From NCBI GenBank assembly GCA_035524275.1, contig DATKPC010000014.1, forward strand, positions 1 to 64,000: a DNA stretch of 64,000 nt. The letters run 5' to 3'. The position numbers were made by a program, and so were the translations under genes. Shown here one piece after another: positions 43,190 to 52,262 of the stretch. Origin of the DNA: DATKPC01 sp035524275 (GTDB taxonomy: Bacteria; Pseudomonadota; Gammaproteobacteria; Burkholderiales; Burkholderiaceae_F). The stretch's first letter is position 1, and each line of letters starts with the position of its first letter. The notes beneath the pieces are model-generated. The model was not told where the DNA came from. It made no database searches and saw nothing but the letters and a program-made list of their open reading frames with translations.

Positions 43190-44170
43190 ATGCGGCAAGT
43201 GGTGTGGCAGGCGATCCGGGTTGCGCAGAAGGAACTGGCGTCGCGCTTCATGCGAATCGGAAAGCCCGTGGATGACGTGGTTCAGATGGCCCCGCGAGGC
43301 GCGGGCTGTCGCGTGCTCGTCGTCGACCCGTCGCGCACGCTCGGACGCAATCTCAGCAGCACGCACCACGACCGGATCGAGGTCCGTTCGGTCGCGGACG
43401 CGGAGTCGGCCTGGCAGACGCTGCTGGTCGATCCGTCGGTCAACGGCGTCGTCATCGGCAGCGCCGCCCCGGAACCGGAAGCCGAAAGTCTCGCCGACCG
43501 GGTCCGCGCCTCGCGCGTCAGCCGCATCTGCGGCGTGCCGATGTTGCGAATGAACGGAACCGACGCGGACGCGAACGGTGCCGTGCTGGCCGAATGGCTC
43601 GCGACGCTGCGACCGGTCGAGGATCCGGCGCCGGACTTCCCGATCGTGTTCGAGCGGCTCGCGAGCGAGACGGCTCCCGGATCGATCGCGTCCGAGATCG
43701 CCACCGAACCGATCGCTTCCTTGACTGCCGAAATCCCGGCATCCGACGAACCCACGACTGAACCCGCCGCGCCCGAGGGCGCCGCCGCCCGACTGGAGAC
43801 GAACATGACGCGCTTCGACAACCTCAACAAGGTGCTCAAGAACCTGCAGAGCGAATCGCCGGGCGTGGAGGCGAGCGCCTTGATCTCCGAAGACGGGCTG
43901 ATGATCGCGAGCGCGCTGTCGCAGGACCTCGACGAGACACGCGTCGCCGGAATGACCGCCACGCTGCTCAGCCTGGGAACGCGCGCCGCGACCGAGCTGA
44001 GGCGCGGCAACGTGAGCGAAGTGATCGTCCGCGGCGAGCAGGGCTATGCGGTGATGATCGGCGCCGGCCGCGGCGTCCTGCTGCTCGTGCTCGCGAGCGC
44101 GAGCACGCCGCTGGGCCTCATCTTCTTCGACATGCGCGAGGCCATCAAGGCCCTTCGCAACATCCTCTGA
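43190..44170 (+). CDS. Pseudo-receiver / roadblock-LC7 fusion protein
   Basis: A protein of up to 326 residues. Residues ~38-120 (CRVLVVDPSRTLGRNLSS..., VNGVVIGSAA...) have the strand pattern of a response-regulator receiver but lack the phosphoacceptor Asp. An acidic/Thr-rich linker (~140-203) follows. Residues ~204-326 form a roadblock/LC7 domain (FDNLNKVLKNLQSESPGVEASALISEDGLMIASAL...). Roadblock proteins such as MglB regulate small GTPases or scaffold signalling. The N-terminal start is uncertain because only a weak site precedes 43190. An in-frame ATG at 43805 has GGAG six bases upstream and would give a stand-alone roadblock protein of 121 residues. It leads a same-strand gene set ending at 46540. 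Confidence 0.75.
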   Translation: MRQVVWQAIRVAQKELASRFMRIGKPVDDVVQMAPRGAGCRVLVVDPSRTLGRNLSSTHHDRIEVRSVADAESAWQTLLVDPSVNGVVIGSAAPEPEAESLADRVRASRVSRICGVPMLRMNGTDADANGAVLAEWLATLRPVEDPAPDFPIVFERLASETAPGSIASEIATEPIASLTAEIPASDEPTTEPAAPEGAAARLETNMTRFDNLNKVLKNLQSESPGVEASALISEDGLMIASALSQDLDETRVAGMTATLLSLGTRAATELRRGNVSEVIVRGEQGYAVMIGAGRGVLLLVLASASTPLGLIFFDMREAIKALRNIL

Positions 44171-44252
44171 CGGACTCTCGCGGGCCAGCGAAGGCCCGCG
44201 CATCCTGCGACTGAACCACCCGACGCCCGTGCCGGCCGCGCCGAGACCCTCG

Positions 44253-45014
44253 ATGCCCAATACGATCCTCTTCGACAACGGTACCCACCGGAACATCCTC
44301 CTGGAGGACTTCGACGCCGGCGGGCTCGCCGTGCAGTCGAACCAGCACCTGGTGATCCATGGCGACGCCGGGATGATCCTCGACCCCGGCGGCCACAAGA
44401 TCTACAACAAGGTGCTGGCCGAGACGATGTCGAGCCTCGGCAAGGCGCGGCTGCAGCACATCTTCCTGTCGCACCAGGATCCGGACATCGTCGCCTCGGT
44501 CAACGGCTGGCTGATGACGACCGAGGCGGACGCGTACGTCTCGGCGCTGTGGACGCGCTTCGTTCCGCATTTCGGCCTGGACCACCTCGTGGCGGACCGC
44601 CTCAAGCCGATTCCGGACCGCGGCATGCTGCTTCCGCTCGGCGGCCAGCCGATGACGGTGCTGCCGGCCCACTTCCTGCACAGCGAGGGCAATTTCCAGC
44701 TCTACGACCCGGTCGCAAAGATCCTCTACACCGGCGACCTCGGCGCGTCGATCGGCGCGGAGTACCGGAAAGTGACCGATTTCGACGCCCATATCCCGTA
44801 CATGGACCGATTCCATCGCCGCTACATGGCGTCCAATCGCGTCATGAAGGCCTGGGCCAACATGGTGCGCCCGCTCGACATCGAGATCATCGCTCCGCAG
44901 CACGGCGCGTATTTCGAGGGCCGGGCGATGGTGCTTCGCTTCATCGACTGGTGCGCGACGCTCGCCTGCGGCGTCGACCTCGTCGGACCGCTGTTCCAGA
45001 TACCGACTTCCTAG
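44253..45014 (+). CDS. Metallo-beta-lactamase-fold diiron protein (ODP type)
   Basis: This 253-residue protein resembles the diiron domain of flavodiiron proteins without the flavodoxin part. Likely metal ligands are His74, Asp76 and Asp78 in SHQDPD, His143 in FLHSEGNF, Asp162 in YTGDLG and His217 in PQHG. The usual HxExD pattern has Glu replaced by Asp. Flavodiiron proteins reduce O2 or NO, while a lone ODP protein in Treponema is a known diiron oxygen sensor for chemotaxis. Without a flavodoxin domain a sensing role is plausible here too. It follows the roadblock fusion by 82 bases and precedes the OmpA-like gene by 36. Confidence 0.85.
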   Translation: MPNTILFDNGTHRNILLEDFDAGGLAVQSNQHLVIHGDAGMILDPGGHKIYNKVLAETMSSLGKARLQHIFLSHQDPDIVASVNGWLMTTEADAYVSALWTRFVPHFGLDHLVADRLKPIPDRGMLLPLGGQPMTVLPAHFLHSEGNFQLYDPVAKILYTGDLGASIGAEYRKVTDFDAHIPYMDRFHRRYMASNRVMKAWANMVRPLDIEIIAPQHGAYFEGRAMVLRFIDWCATLACGVDLVGPLFQIPTS

Positions 45015-45050
45015 GACGTCCGATCAGGCTCGCGACGCGACGCTGAACCC

Positions 45051-45686
45051 ATGAGCGACACGACCACGGCATCGAGCGCCTTGCGACGCCCGGAATCGCC
45101 GCGGCTGCCCGGCGAGGATGCGCCCGCTTGGCTCGCCCTCGCCTTCGGCGCGATCGGCCTGCTGTGCGCGGCGGCCGCCGGCTGGCTGTGGGCAGGCGGG
45201 CCGGCCGTGCCCGTGGAGCCACGGGCGCCGAGCGCGGCGCTTGCGCCCGCTGCGGTAGTGCCGCCGGTCCCACCGTCCGCGCCGCCGCCATCGGTCGCAC
45301 GGGTCACCGCACCGGTCACCGCACCGGACGCATGCCTGCCGCCGTCGGCCGTGCTGTTCGATTTCGGCGGCACGACGATCGACGCGCGTAGCGGGCCATC
45401 GCCGCTGGCGGACCTCGTCGCGTGGCTTTCCGCCCACCCGGACGCGAAAATCGAGCTCAAGGGTCACGCCGATTCGATAGGCGACGACCAGTCGAACCTG
45501 CTCCTGAGCTATCGCCGCGCGATGACCGTCGCAGCGATGCTGCGGCAAGCGGGCGTCGCGGGACCGCGCATCGTCGTCAATGCGGCGGGCAGCCACGAGC
45601 CGCTCGACGGCATTCCGGATACCGACGGCGCGAACCGCCGCGTGATCCTGCGCGTCAAGGGGGCGGAGGGATGCCCGCGTGACTGA
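45051..45686 (+). CDS. Membrane-anchored OmpA/MotB C-terminal domain protein
   Basis: This 211-residue protein has one membrane helix (~28-48), a Pro/Ala-rich periplasmic linker (~50-95) and an OmpA-like peptidoglycan-binding domain (~98-205). The domain is recognised by IELKGHADSIGDDQSNLLLSYRRAMTVAAML and GANRRV. It would sit in the inner membrane and grip the cell wall, as MotB or type VI TssL-like proteins do. It has no MotB plug or channel helix Asp. Its position between the diiron protein and the membrane roadblock-like gene suggests a shared envelope-linked function. Confidence 0.85.
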   Translation: MSDTTTASSALRRPESPRLPGEDAPAWLALAFGAIGLLCAAAAGWLWAGGPAVPVEPRAPSAALAPAAVVPPVPPSAPPPSVARVTAPVTAPDACLPPSAVLFDFGGTTIDARSGPSPLADLVAWLSAHPDAKIELKGHADSIGDDQSNLLLSYRRAMTVAAMLRQAGVAGPRIVVNAAGSHEPLDGIPDTDGANRRVILRVKGAEGCPRD

Positions 45687-45758
45687 CCCGGCCTGGCCGC
45701 CGAGCCGACGACGGCGTGCGCGCCGCACGCGGCCGGTGAGGCGAACGAGGCCCATGAC

Positions 45759-45884
45759 GTGATCGGGATGATCGGGATGTTCGGGATGTTCGAGTTGATC
45801 GAGTGGATCGAGTTGATCGAGAAACGCAAGCCGCGCTCCGCGACGCGCGACGCGGCGGGCACGGAAAACGGGAGTCCGCGATGA
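45759..45884 (+). CDS. Candidate small ORF built on a 9-base repeat
   Basis: An open frame of 41 codons starts at GTG 45759 (GAGG about ten bases upstream) or ATG 45768. The first half repeats three-residue units (IGM, IGM, FGM, FEL, IEW, IEL, IE), giving a hydrophobic-to-amphipathic helix. It is followed by a basic tail beginning KRKPRS. The stop TGA overlaps the start of the next gene as ATGA, the usual sign of translational coupling. This is too short for homology judgement. It may be a leader peptide, a small membrane protein or simply repeat expansion that happens to be open. Confidence 0.4.
   Translation: MIGMIGMFGMFELIEWIELIEKRKPRSATRDAAGTENGSPR
45762..45821 (+). repeat. Degenerate 9-base tandem repeat
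   Basis: Six full units and one partial unit follow each other: ATCGGGATG twice, TTCGGGATG, TTCGAGTTG, ATCGAGTGG, ATCGAGTTG and ATCGAG. The period is a multiple of three, so copy number can change without a frameshift. It lies 60 bases before the ATG of the membrane roadblock-like gene. Confidence 0.9.
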
Positions 45885-46540
45885 TCCTGCCGATGGCCGT
45901 CGCGCTCGGCGCGGCGATGATGATGCTCACCGCGGGCTACCTGATGGGCGTGCGCCAGGCGCTTGGCGCACGCGAGCGGCTGCGGGCCGAGAACGCGGCC
46001 CTCGTCGAGGAAGCGGCCCGGCTGCGCGAGCGCAGCGCGCAGCGACGCGGCGAGGACGACAACCTGCGGGCCGCCATTCGGCACGTGCTCACGCCGCTGG
46101 TGCAGCGCGAGCAGCTGTCGGTGGAACTGTCGCACCTGGAAAGCGGCGTCGGCCCGCGTCGCGACCTGAACGCCTTCCTGGACCAGCTCGTCGCGAAGGC
46201 CAACTTCTTCGGCGCGCTGCTCACCGACGACCAGGGCTGGCCCGTCGCGTCCAGCAGTGGCCTGCTGGAGCCTGACCGGCTGTGCGCCACCGCGTCGCTG
46301 CTGCGCCTTCTTGCCGACCGCATCCAGCGCGACGGCGGCACCGCGCCGCTGTCGATGACGATCCATGACGCTGCGAACGTCACGACGCTGACCCGGCTGT
46401 TTTCCGCTGGAGGCCAGAACCTTTCGCTGACCGCGATTTCCGCCGGTCGACTGCTCGCGCCCTCGGCGTTGGATCCGGCGCTCGCCAAGCTCAGCGTGAT
46501 GCTGCTGAATCGCGAGGCGGGTGCAACGGCGAGCGCGTAG
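45881..46540 (+). CDS. Membrane-anchored coiled-coil protein with roadblock-like domain
   Basis: This 219-residue protein starts at ATG 45881 (CGGGAG upstream). It has an N-terminal membrane helix (MILPMAVALGAAMMMLTAGYLMG), a coiled coil (~28-65, RERLRAENAALVEEAARLRERSAQRR) and a C-terminal domain (~80-215). The C-terminal domain has the roadblock-like rhythm FLDQLVAKANFFGALLTDDQGWPVASSSGLL..., with a central GQNLSLTAISAGRLL strand. I infer the roadblock relation from this pattern; it is weaker than in the 43190 protein. Last gene of the roadblock/ODP/OmpA set. It ends 14 bases from the convergent S53-propeptide gene. Confidence 0.7.
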   Translation: MILPMAVALGAAMMMLTAGYLMGVRQALGARERLRAENAALVEEAARLRERSAQRRGEDDNLRAAIRHVLTPLVQREQLSVELSHLESGVGPRRDLNAFLDQLVAKANFFGALLTDDQGWPVASSSGLLEPDRLCATASLLRLLADRIQRDGGTAPLSMTIHDAANVTTLTRLFSAGGQNLSLTAISAGRLLAPSALDPALAKLSVMLLNREAGATASA

Positions 46541-46554
46541 GTCGGGATCCGGCG

Positions 46555-47034
46555 CTACGGCGCTCGACGCGGAGCGGCGACAGGCCGCTCCGACAGCCCG
46601 AGGACGGCTTCGACCGCGTCGGCCATGCCGGATGGCAAGGACGCGTCGCCGTCGTTGGCGCGATAGGCCTGGTCGCCGGCGCCGCGATAGCAGCGGATCC
46701 TGACGCCGAACGCCTCCTGGATCCGCGCCACGGACCCGGAGACGCGGACCGACCGCGCCGCGACGTCGACGGCGTCGACGGCGAGGCCGTGTGCCGCCGC
46801 GAAGCGCCGCACGGCAGCGACATCCTCGTCGCGCGCACCATGCAGGCGCGCGAATTCCGAGCGATCCATGGGCGGGACCGCCGCGCCCGATCCGGCCGTT
46901 GGCAGCGGCGTGCGGCGACGAAGGATCAACGTGAGCGCCATCGGGTCGGCGGGCGGCGCCGCGCCGAGGTCTGCATCGGCGGACGCGACGTGACTGCCGC
47001 GCAGCATTCGACGCGCTTCGGAGTTGTCGTTCAT
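46555..47034 (-). CDS. Stand-alone S53 (kumamolisin-type) activation propeptide
   Basis: This 159-residue protein matches the pro-kumamolisin activation domain only. It contains MLRGSHVASADADLGAAPP, ALTLILRRR, MDRSEFARLHGARDEDVAAVRRFAAAHGLAVDAVDVAARSVRVSGSVARIQEAFGVRIRCYR and the usual end AVEAVLGLSERPVAAPR. It stops at the point where S53 proteases continue into the Ser-Glu-Asp catalytic domain, and no such domain follows on either strand. The ATG at 47034 has a good AGGAG site, so translation is likely. It could be a truncated remnant, or a free propeptide that inhibits or chaperones a protease encoded elsewhere. No signal peptide is visible. Confidence 0.8.
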   Translation of the reverse strand: MNDNSEARRMLRGSHVASADADLGAAPPADPMALTLILRRRTPLPTAGSGAAVPPMDRSEFARLHGARDEDVAAVRRFAAAHGLAVDAVDVAARSVRVSGSVARIQEAFGVRIRCYRGAGDQAYRANDGDASLPSGMADAVEAVLGLSERPVAAPRRAP

Positions 47035-47148
47035 CGGGCGGCTCCTAGAATGGCGGACACGCCAGGGTGGACATGCGGGCCGGCGCGCGGCACGCGCAAG
47101 GCGCCTGAACACCCACGCCAACGCACGCTACCACGGGAAGAAGACCGC

Positions 47149-47685
47149 ATGAGCTTCGACGATGCGCCGCGATCCGAATGCGCTTTCGGCATCCGCGTCG
47201 AACGGGTCAGCCCGGCCTTGCCCGCCGTGCGACGCCTGATCGCGCAATCCGACGCCTACATGGCCGCCCTCTATCCGGCGGAAAGCAATCATCTCGAAAG
47301 CGTATCCGCGCTGCAACAGCCTCACGTCGCGTTCTTTGGCGCCTTCGCGGGCCATCAACTCGCCGGCTGCGGCGCGGCGAAGATCCTCGACGACGACGGG
47401 GTCTACGGCGAGATCAAGCGCCTTTTCGTCGACGACGCGCATCGCGGCCGCGGCATATCGCTCGCGATCATGGCCCGCATCGAGCGGCACCTGGCCGAAG
47501 CGGGGATCGGCATCGCGCGACTGGAGACCGGCATCCACCAGCCGGAGGCGATCGCGCTGTATCGCCGCCTCGGCTACCGCGAGCGGGCACCGTTCGGCTC
47601 GTATCGGCCGGATCCGCTGAGCCTCTTCATGGAAAAGCGGCTCGACGTCTCATCGCCGCCGAGCGCGGCGGTCGATCGCCGCTGA
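47149..47685 (+). CDS. GNAT-family N-acetyltransferase
   Basis: This 178-residue protein has the GNAT fold: beta strand CGAAKILDDDGVYGEIKRLFVDDAHRGRGISLAIMARIERHL carries the acetyl-CoA-binding motif (RGRGIS), then LETGIHQPEAIALYRRLGYRERAPFGSY closes the fold. It would acetylate a small molecule or protein N-terminus; the substrate is unknown. The ATG at 47149 has a GGGAAGAAG site. The gene stands alone between the S53 propeptide (divergent) and the polyol transporter operon. Confidence 0.87.
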   Translation: MSFDDAPRSECAFGIRVERVSPALPAVRRLIAQSDAYMAALYPAESNHLESVSALQQPHVAFFGAFAGHQLAGCGAAKILDDDGVYGEIKRLFVDDAHRGRGISLAIMARIERHLAEAGIGIARLETGIHQPEAIALYRRLGYRERAPFGSYRPDPLSLFMEKRLDVSSPPSAAVDRR

Positions 47686-47950
47686 CCGCGCTTGGCGGAC
47701 GGCCACGCGCGAGGGCGCTGCTGCGACGCAACTTCCGCACCGCAACGATCGCCCGGCCCACGTCGTCCCGATCTCCCGTTGCGGGAAAGTCGTCGCATGA
47801 CTGCGTGTCGGTGCAACAAAGTACCAGCTTTTGTCGGGCCAGTATCAAGCGCTGCTTCGGGCCGGTGATAGCTTCCTGCGGTCGCTCGCACGCGGTGCGC
47901 ATCGACGCGACGTGGATCGAAGCGAATTCACACAGAACGAGGAGACAACG

Positions 47951-49252
47951 ATGAAGCTCAAGGCGTGCCTTGCGGCGCTCGCGATCGTCGCCAGCGCCAG
48001 CGCGGCGGCAACCGATCTCGTGATCGCGACCGTCAACAACGGCCACATGATCACGATGCAGAAGCTGACCCACTTCTTCGAGGAGAAGAACCCCGACATC
48101 AAGGTCAAGTGGGTCACGCTCGAGGAAGGTGTACTGCGCCAGCGCGTGACGACCGACATCGCCACCAAGGGCGGCCAGTTCGACGTGATGACGATCGGCA
48201 TGTACGAGACGCCGATCTGGGCCAAGAAGGGCTGGCTGAAGGCGATCAGCACCGATGCGGCCTACGACGTCGACGACCTGCTGCCGGCGATGCGCGACGG
48301 CCTGTCGTACGAAGGCAAGCTCTATGCCGCGCCGTTCTACGGCGAGAGCTCGATGCTGATGTACCGCGCCGACCTCGTGAAGAAAGCGGGGATGACGATG
48401 CCGGAGCACCCGACGTGGGAGCAGGTGCGCGACATCGCGGCGAAGATCACCGACAAGTCGGCCGGCGTCTACGGCATCTGCCTCCGCGGCAAGCCGGGCT
48501 GGGGCGACAACATGGCGTTCCTGACGACGCTGGTGAACACGTTCGGCGGCCAATGGTTCGACATGAACTGGAAGCCGCAGGTGGACTCCAAGCCGTGGCA
48601 TGACGCGATCAACTTCTACGTCGACCTGCTGAACAAGTACGGCCCGCCGGGATCGTCGGCGAACAGCTTCAACGAGATCCTCGCGCTGTTCAACGAGGGC
48701 AAGTGCGGGATGTGGGACGACGCGACGATCGCGGCCTCGTTCATCTCCGACCCGAAGCAGAGCAAGGTCGCCAACGACGTCGCGTTCGCGCAGGCGCCGA
48801 CCGCCGTGACGCCGAAGGGCGCGAACTGGCTGTGGGCGTGGGCGCTGGCCATCCCGGCCGGCACGCAGAAAGCCGACGCGGCGCAGAAGTTCATCGCCTG
48901 GGCGACGTCGAAGGAATACGTCAACCTCGTCGGCAAGGAGGTCGGCTGGGGCAACGTCCCGACGGGAACCCGGACGTCGACCTACAACAACCCGGACTTC
49001 CTGAAGGCCGCGAAGTTCGCATCGGCCGAACTCACCGCGATCAAGACCGCCAACCCGCATGACGCCACGCTGCCCAAGTCGCCGTACGTCGGCGTGCAGT
49101 TCGCCGCGATACCGGAATTCCAGGCGATCGGCATCGCGGTCGGGCAGCAGATGAGCGCGGCGCTCGCCGGCAAGGAGACGGTCGACGCGGCGCTGAAGGC
49201 CGGCCAGACGGCGGCCGACCGCGAGATGCGCAAGGCCGGGTACTACAAGTAG
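47951..49252 (+). CDS. Polyol ABC transporter substrate-binding protein (SmoE/MtlE-like)
   Basis: This 433-residue periplasmic protein has a signal peptide (MKLKACLAALAIVASASAAA) and the family-1 sugar-binding fold. Segments such as FDVMTIGMYETPIWAKKGWL, YGESSMLMYRADL and TFGGQWFD are characteristic of sorbitol/mannitol binding proteins. It delivers substrate to the permeases encoded downstream. GGAG precedes the ATG. Two strong hairpins follow the gene and probably protect its mRNA, giving more binding protein than permease. First gene of a five-gene operon that ends in a polyol dehydrogenase. Confidence 0.92.
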   Translation: MKLKACLAALAIVASASAAATDLVIATVNNGHMITMQKLTHFFEEKNPDIKVKWVTLEEGVLRQRVTTDIATKGGQFDVMTIGMYETPIWAKKGWLKAISTDAAYDVDDLLPAMRDGLSYEGKLYAAPFYGESSMLMYRADLVKKAGMTMPEHPTWEQVRDIAAKITDKSAGVYGICLRGKPGWGDNMAFLTTLVNTFGGQWFDMNWKPQVDSKPWHDAINFYVDLLNKYGPPGSSANSFNEILALFNEGKCGMWDDATIAASFISDPKQSKVANDVAFAQAPTAVTPKGANWLWAWALAIPAGTQKADAAQKFIAWATSKEYVNLVGKEVGWGNVPTGTRTSTYNNPDFLKAAKFASAELTAIKTANPHDATLPKSPYVGVQFAAIPEFQAIGIAVGQQMSAALAGKETVDAALKAGQTAADREMRKAGYYK

Positions 49253-49262
49253 GTCGCGGCCG

Positions 49263-49322
49263 GGCGAGCCGCAGGGCTCGCCTTCTCCGGCGCCGGGTGG
49301 CGCGGCCGGCGGCCGCGCCACC
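49263..49322 (+). promoter_or_regulatory. Two consecutive mRNA hairpins between binding-protein and permease genes
   Basis: Hairpin 1 pairs GGCGAGCC (49263-49270) with GGCTCGCC (49275-49282). Hairpin 2 pairs GGTGGCGCGGCC (49296-49307) with GGCCGCGCCACC (49311-49322), twelve perfect pairs around a three-base loop. No T-run follows, so these look like stabilising or attenuating structures rather than full terminators, as commonly found after binding-protein genes. Confidence 0.7.
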
Positions 49323-49420
49323 ACGGGCAGGCGCGATCGCTTCCCGCAGGATCGCGTCCGCATCCGCGGCGCCGCCACCCCGACGCTACACGCCGCCCTG
49401 ACGAACCGGGAGCCGCGAGC

Positions 49421-50284
49421 ATGACGAACCGATTCCTGCCGCGCGCGCTGCTCGCGCCGGCGGTGACGACGCTCTTCCTCTGGATGATCGTCCCGCTCGT
49501 CCTGACGATCTGGTTCTCGCTCGTCCACTACAACCTGATGCAGCCGGGCGACCACGACTGGCTCGGCCTCGCCAACTACGAATTCTTCGCGACCGATCCG
49601 GACTTCATCCCGGCGATCCTCAACACGCTGCTGCTGATCGGCTCGGTGATCGTCATCACCGTGGTCCTCGGGATCCTGCTCGGCGTGCTCGTCAACGATC
49701 CGTTTCCCGGCCAGGGCATCGTCCGGATCCTGCTGATCTCGCCGTTCTTCGTCATGCCCACGGTCAACGCGCTGCTGTGGAAGCACATGATGATGAACCC
49801 GATCTACGGCGTGCTCGCGCAGGTGACGCGGTTCCTCGGCCTCGCGCCGGTCGACTGGCTTGCCGACTACCCGCTGCTGTCGGTCATCATCATGGTCTCC
49901 TGGCAATGGCTGCCGTTCTCGTGCCTCATCATGATCACGTCGCTGCAGTCGCTCGACCGCGAGCAGATGGAAGCGGCCGAGATGGACGGCGCCGGCCGGC
50001 TGCAGAAGTTCTGGTTCCTGGTGCTGCCGCACCTCGCGCGGCCGATCGCCGTCGTCGTGATGATCGAGATGATCTTCCTGATGAGCGTGTTCGCCGAGAT
50101 CTTCACGACGACCGGCGGCGGCCCCGGCAACGCCAGCACGAACCTCGCGTTCCTGATCTTCAAGGAGGCGCTGATGAACTTCGACGTCGGCGTCGCGTCG
50201 GCGGGCGCGCTGTTCGCCGTGATCCTGGCGAACATCGTCGCCGTGTTCCTGATCCGGATGATCGGCAAGAACCTGGACCGCTGA
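49421..50284 (+). CDS. Polyol ABC transporter permease 1 (SmoF/MtlF-like)
   Basis: This 287-residue inner-membrane permease of the MalF type has six main helices and the cytoplasmic EAA loop (EQMEAAEMDGAGRLQKFWFLVLPHL) that docks on the ATPase. A typical opening segment is FLWMIVPLVLTIWFSLVHYNLMQPG. It pairs with the second permease, starting eight bases after its stop. Function follows from its place in the operon with a polyol binding protein and dehydrogenase. Confidence 0.92.
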   Translation: MTNRFLPRALLAPAVTTLFLWMIVPLVLTIWFSLVHYNLMQPGDHDWLGLANYEFFATDPDFIPAILNTLLLIGSVIVITVVLGILLGVLVNDPFPGQGIVRILLISPFFVMPTVNALLWKHMMMNPIYGVLAQVTRFLGLAPVDWLADYPLLSVIIMVSWQWLPFSCLIMITSLQSLDREQMEAAEMDGAGRLQKFWFLVLPHLARPIAVVVMIEMIFLMSVFAEIFTTTGGGPGNASTNLAFLIFKEALMNFDVGVASAGALFAVILANIVAVFLIRMIGKNLDR

Positions 50285-50292
50285 GGTTGGTC

Positions 50293-51114
<822 letters not shown>

Positions 51115-51187
51115 GCGCGCGGCGGGCGCACGCGGCGGGGCGGGTCGGGACATCGGAAACAAGGGCACGCGGAATCGGAGCGCAGAC

Positions 51188-52225
<1,038 letters not shown>

Positions 52226-52262
52226 CCTCGATCCGACGCCGGCCCGCCGCAAGGAGAACCCC

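Noticed and set aside
45762..45821. A CRISPR array
   Set aside because: The units are 9 bases, contiguous and without spacers; no cas genes occur in the window.
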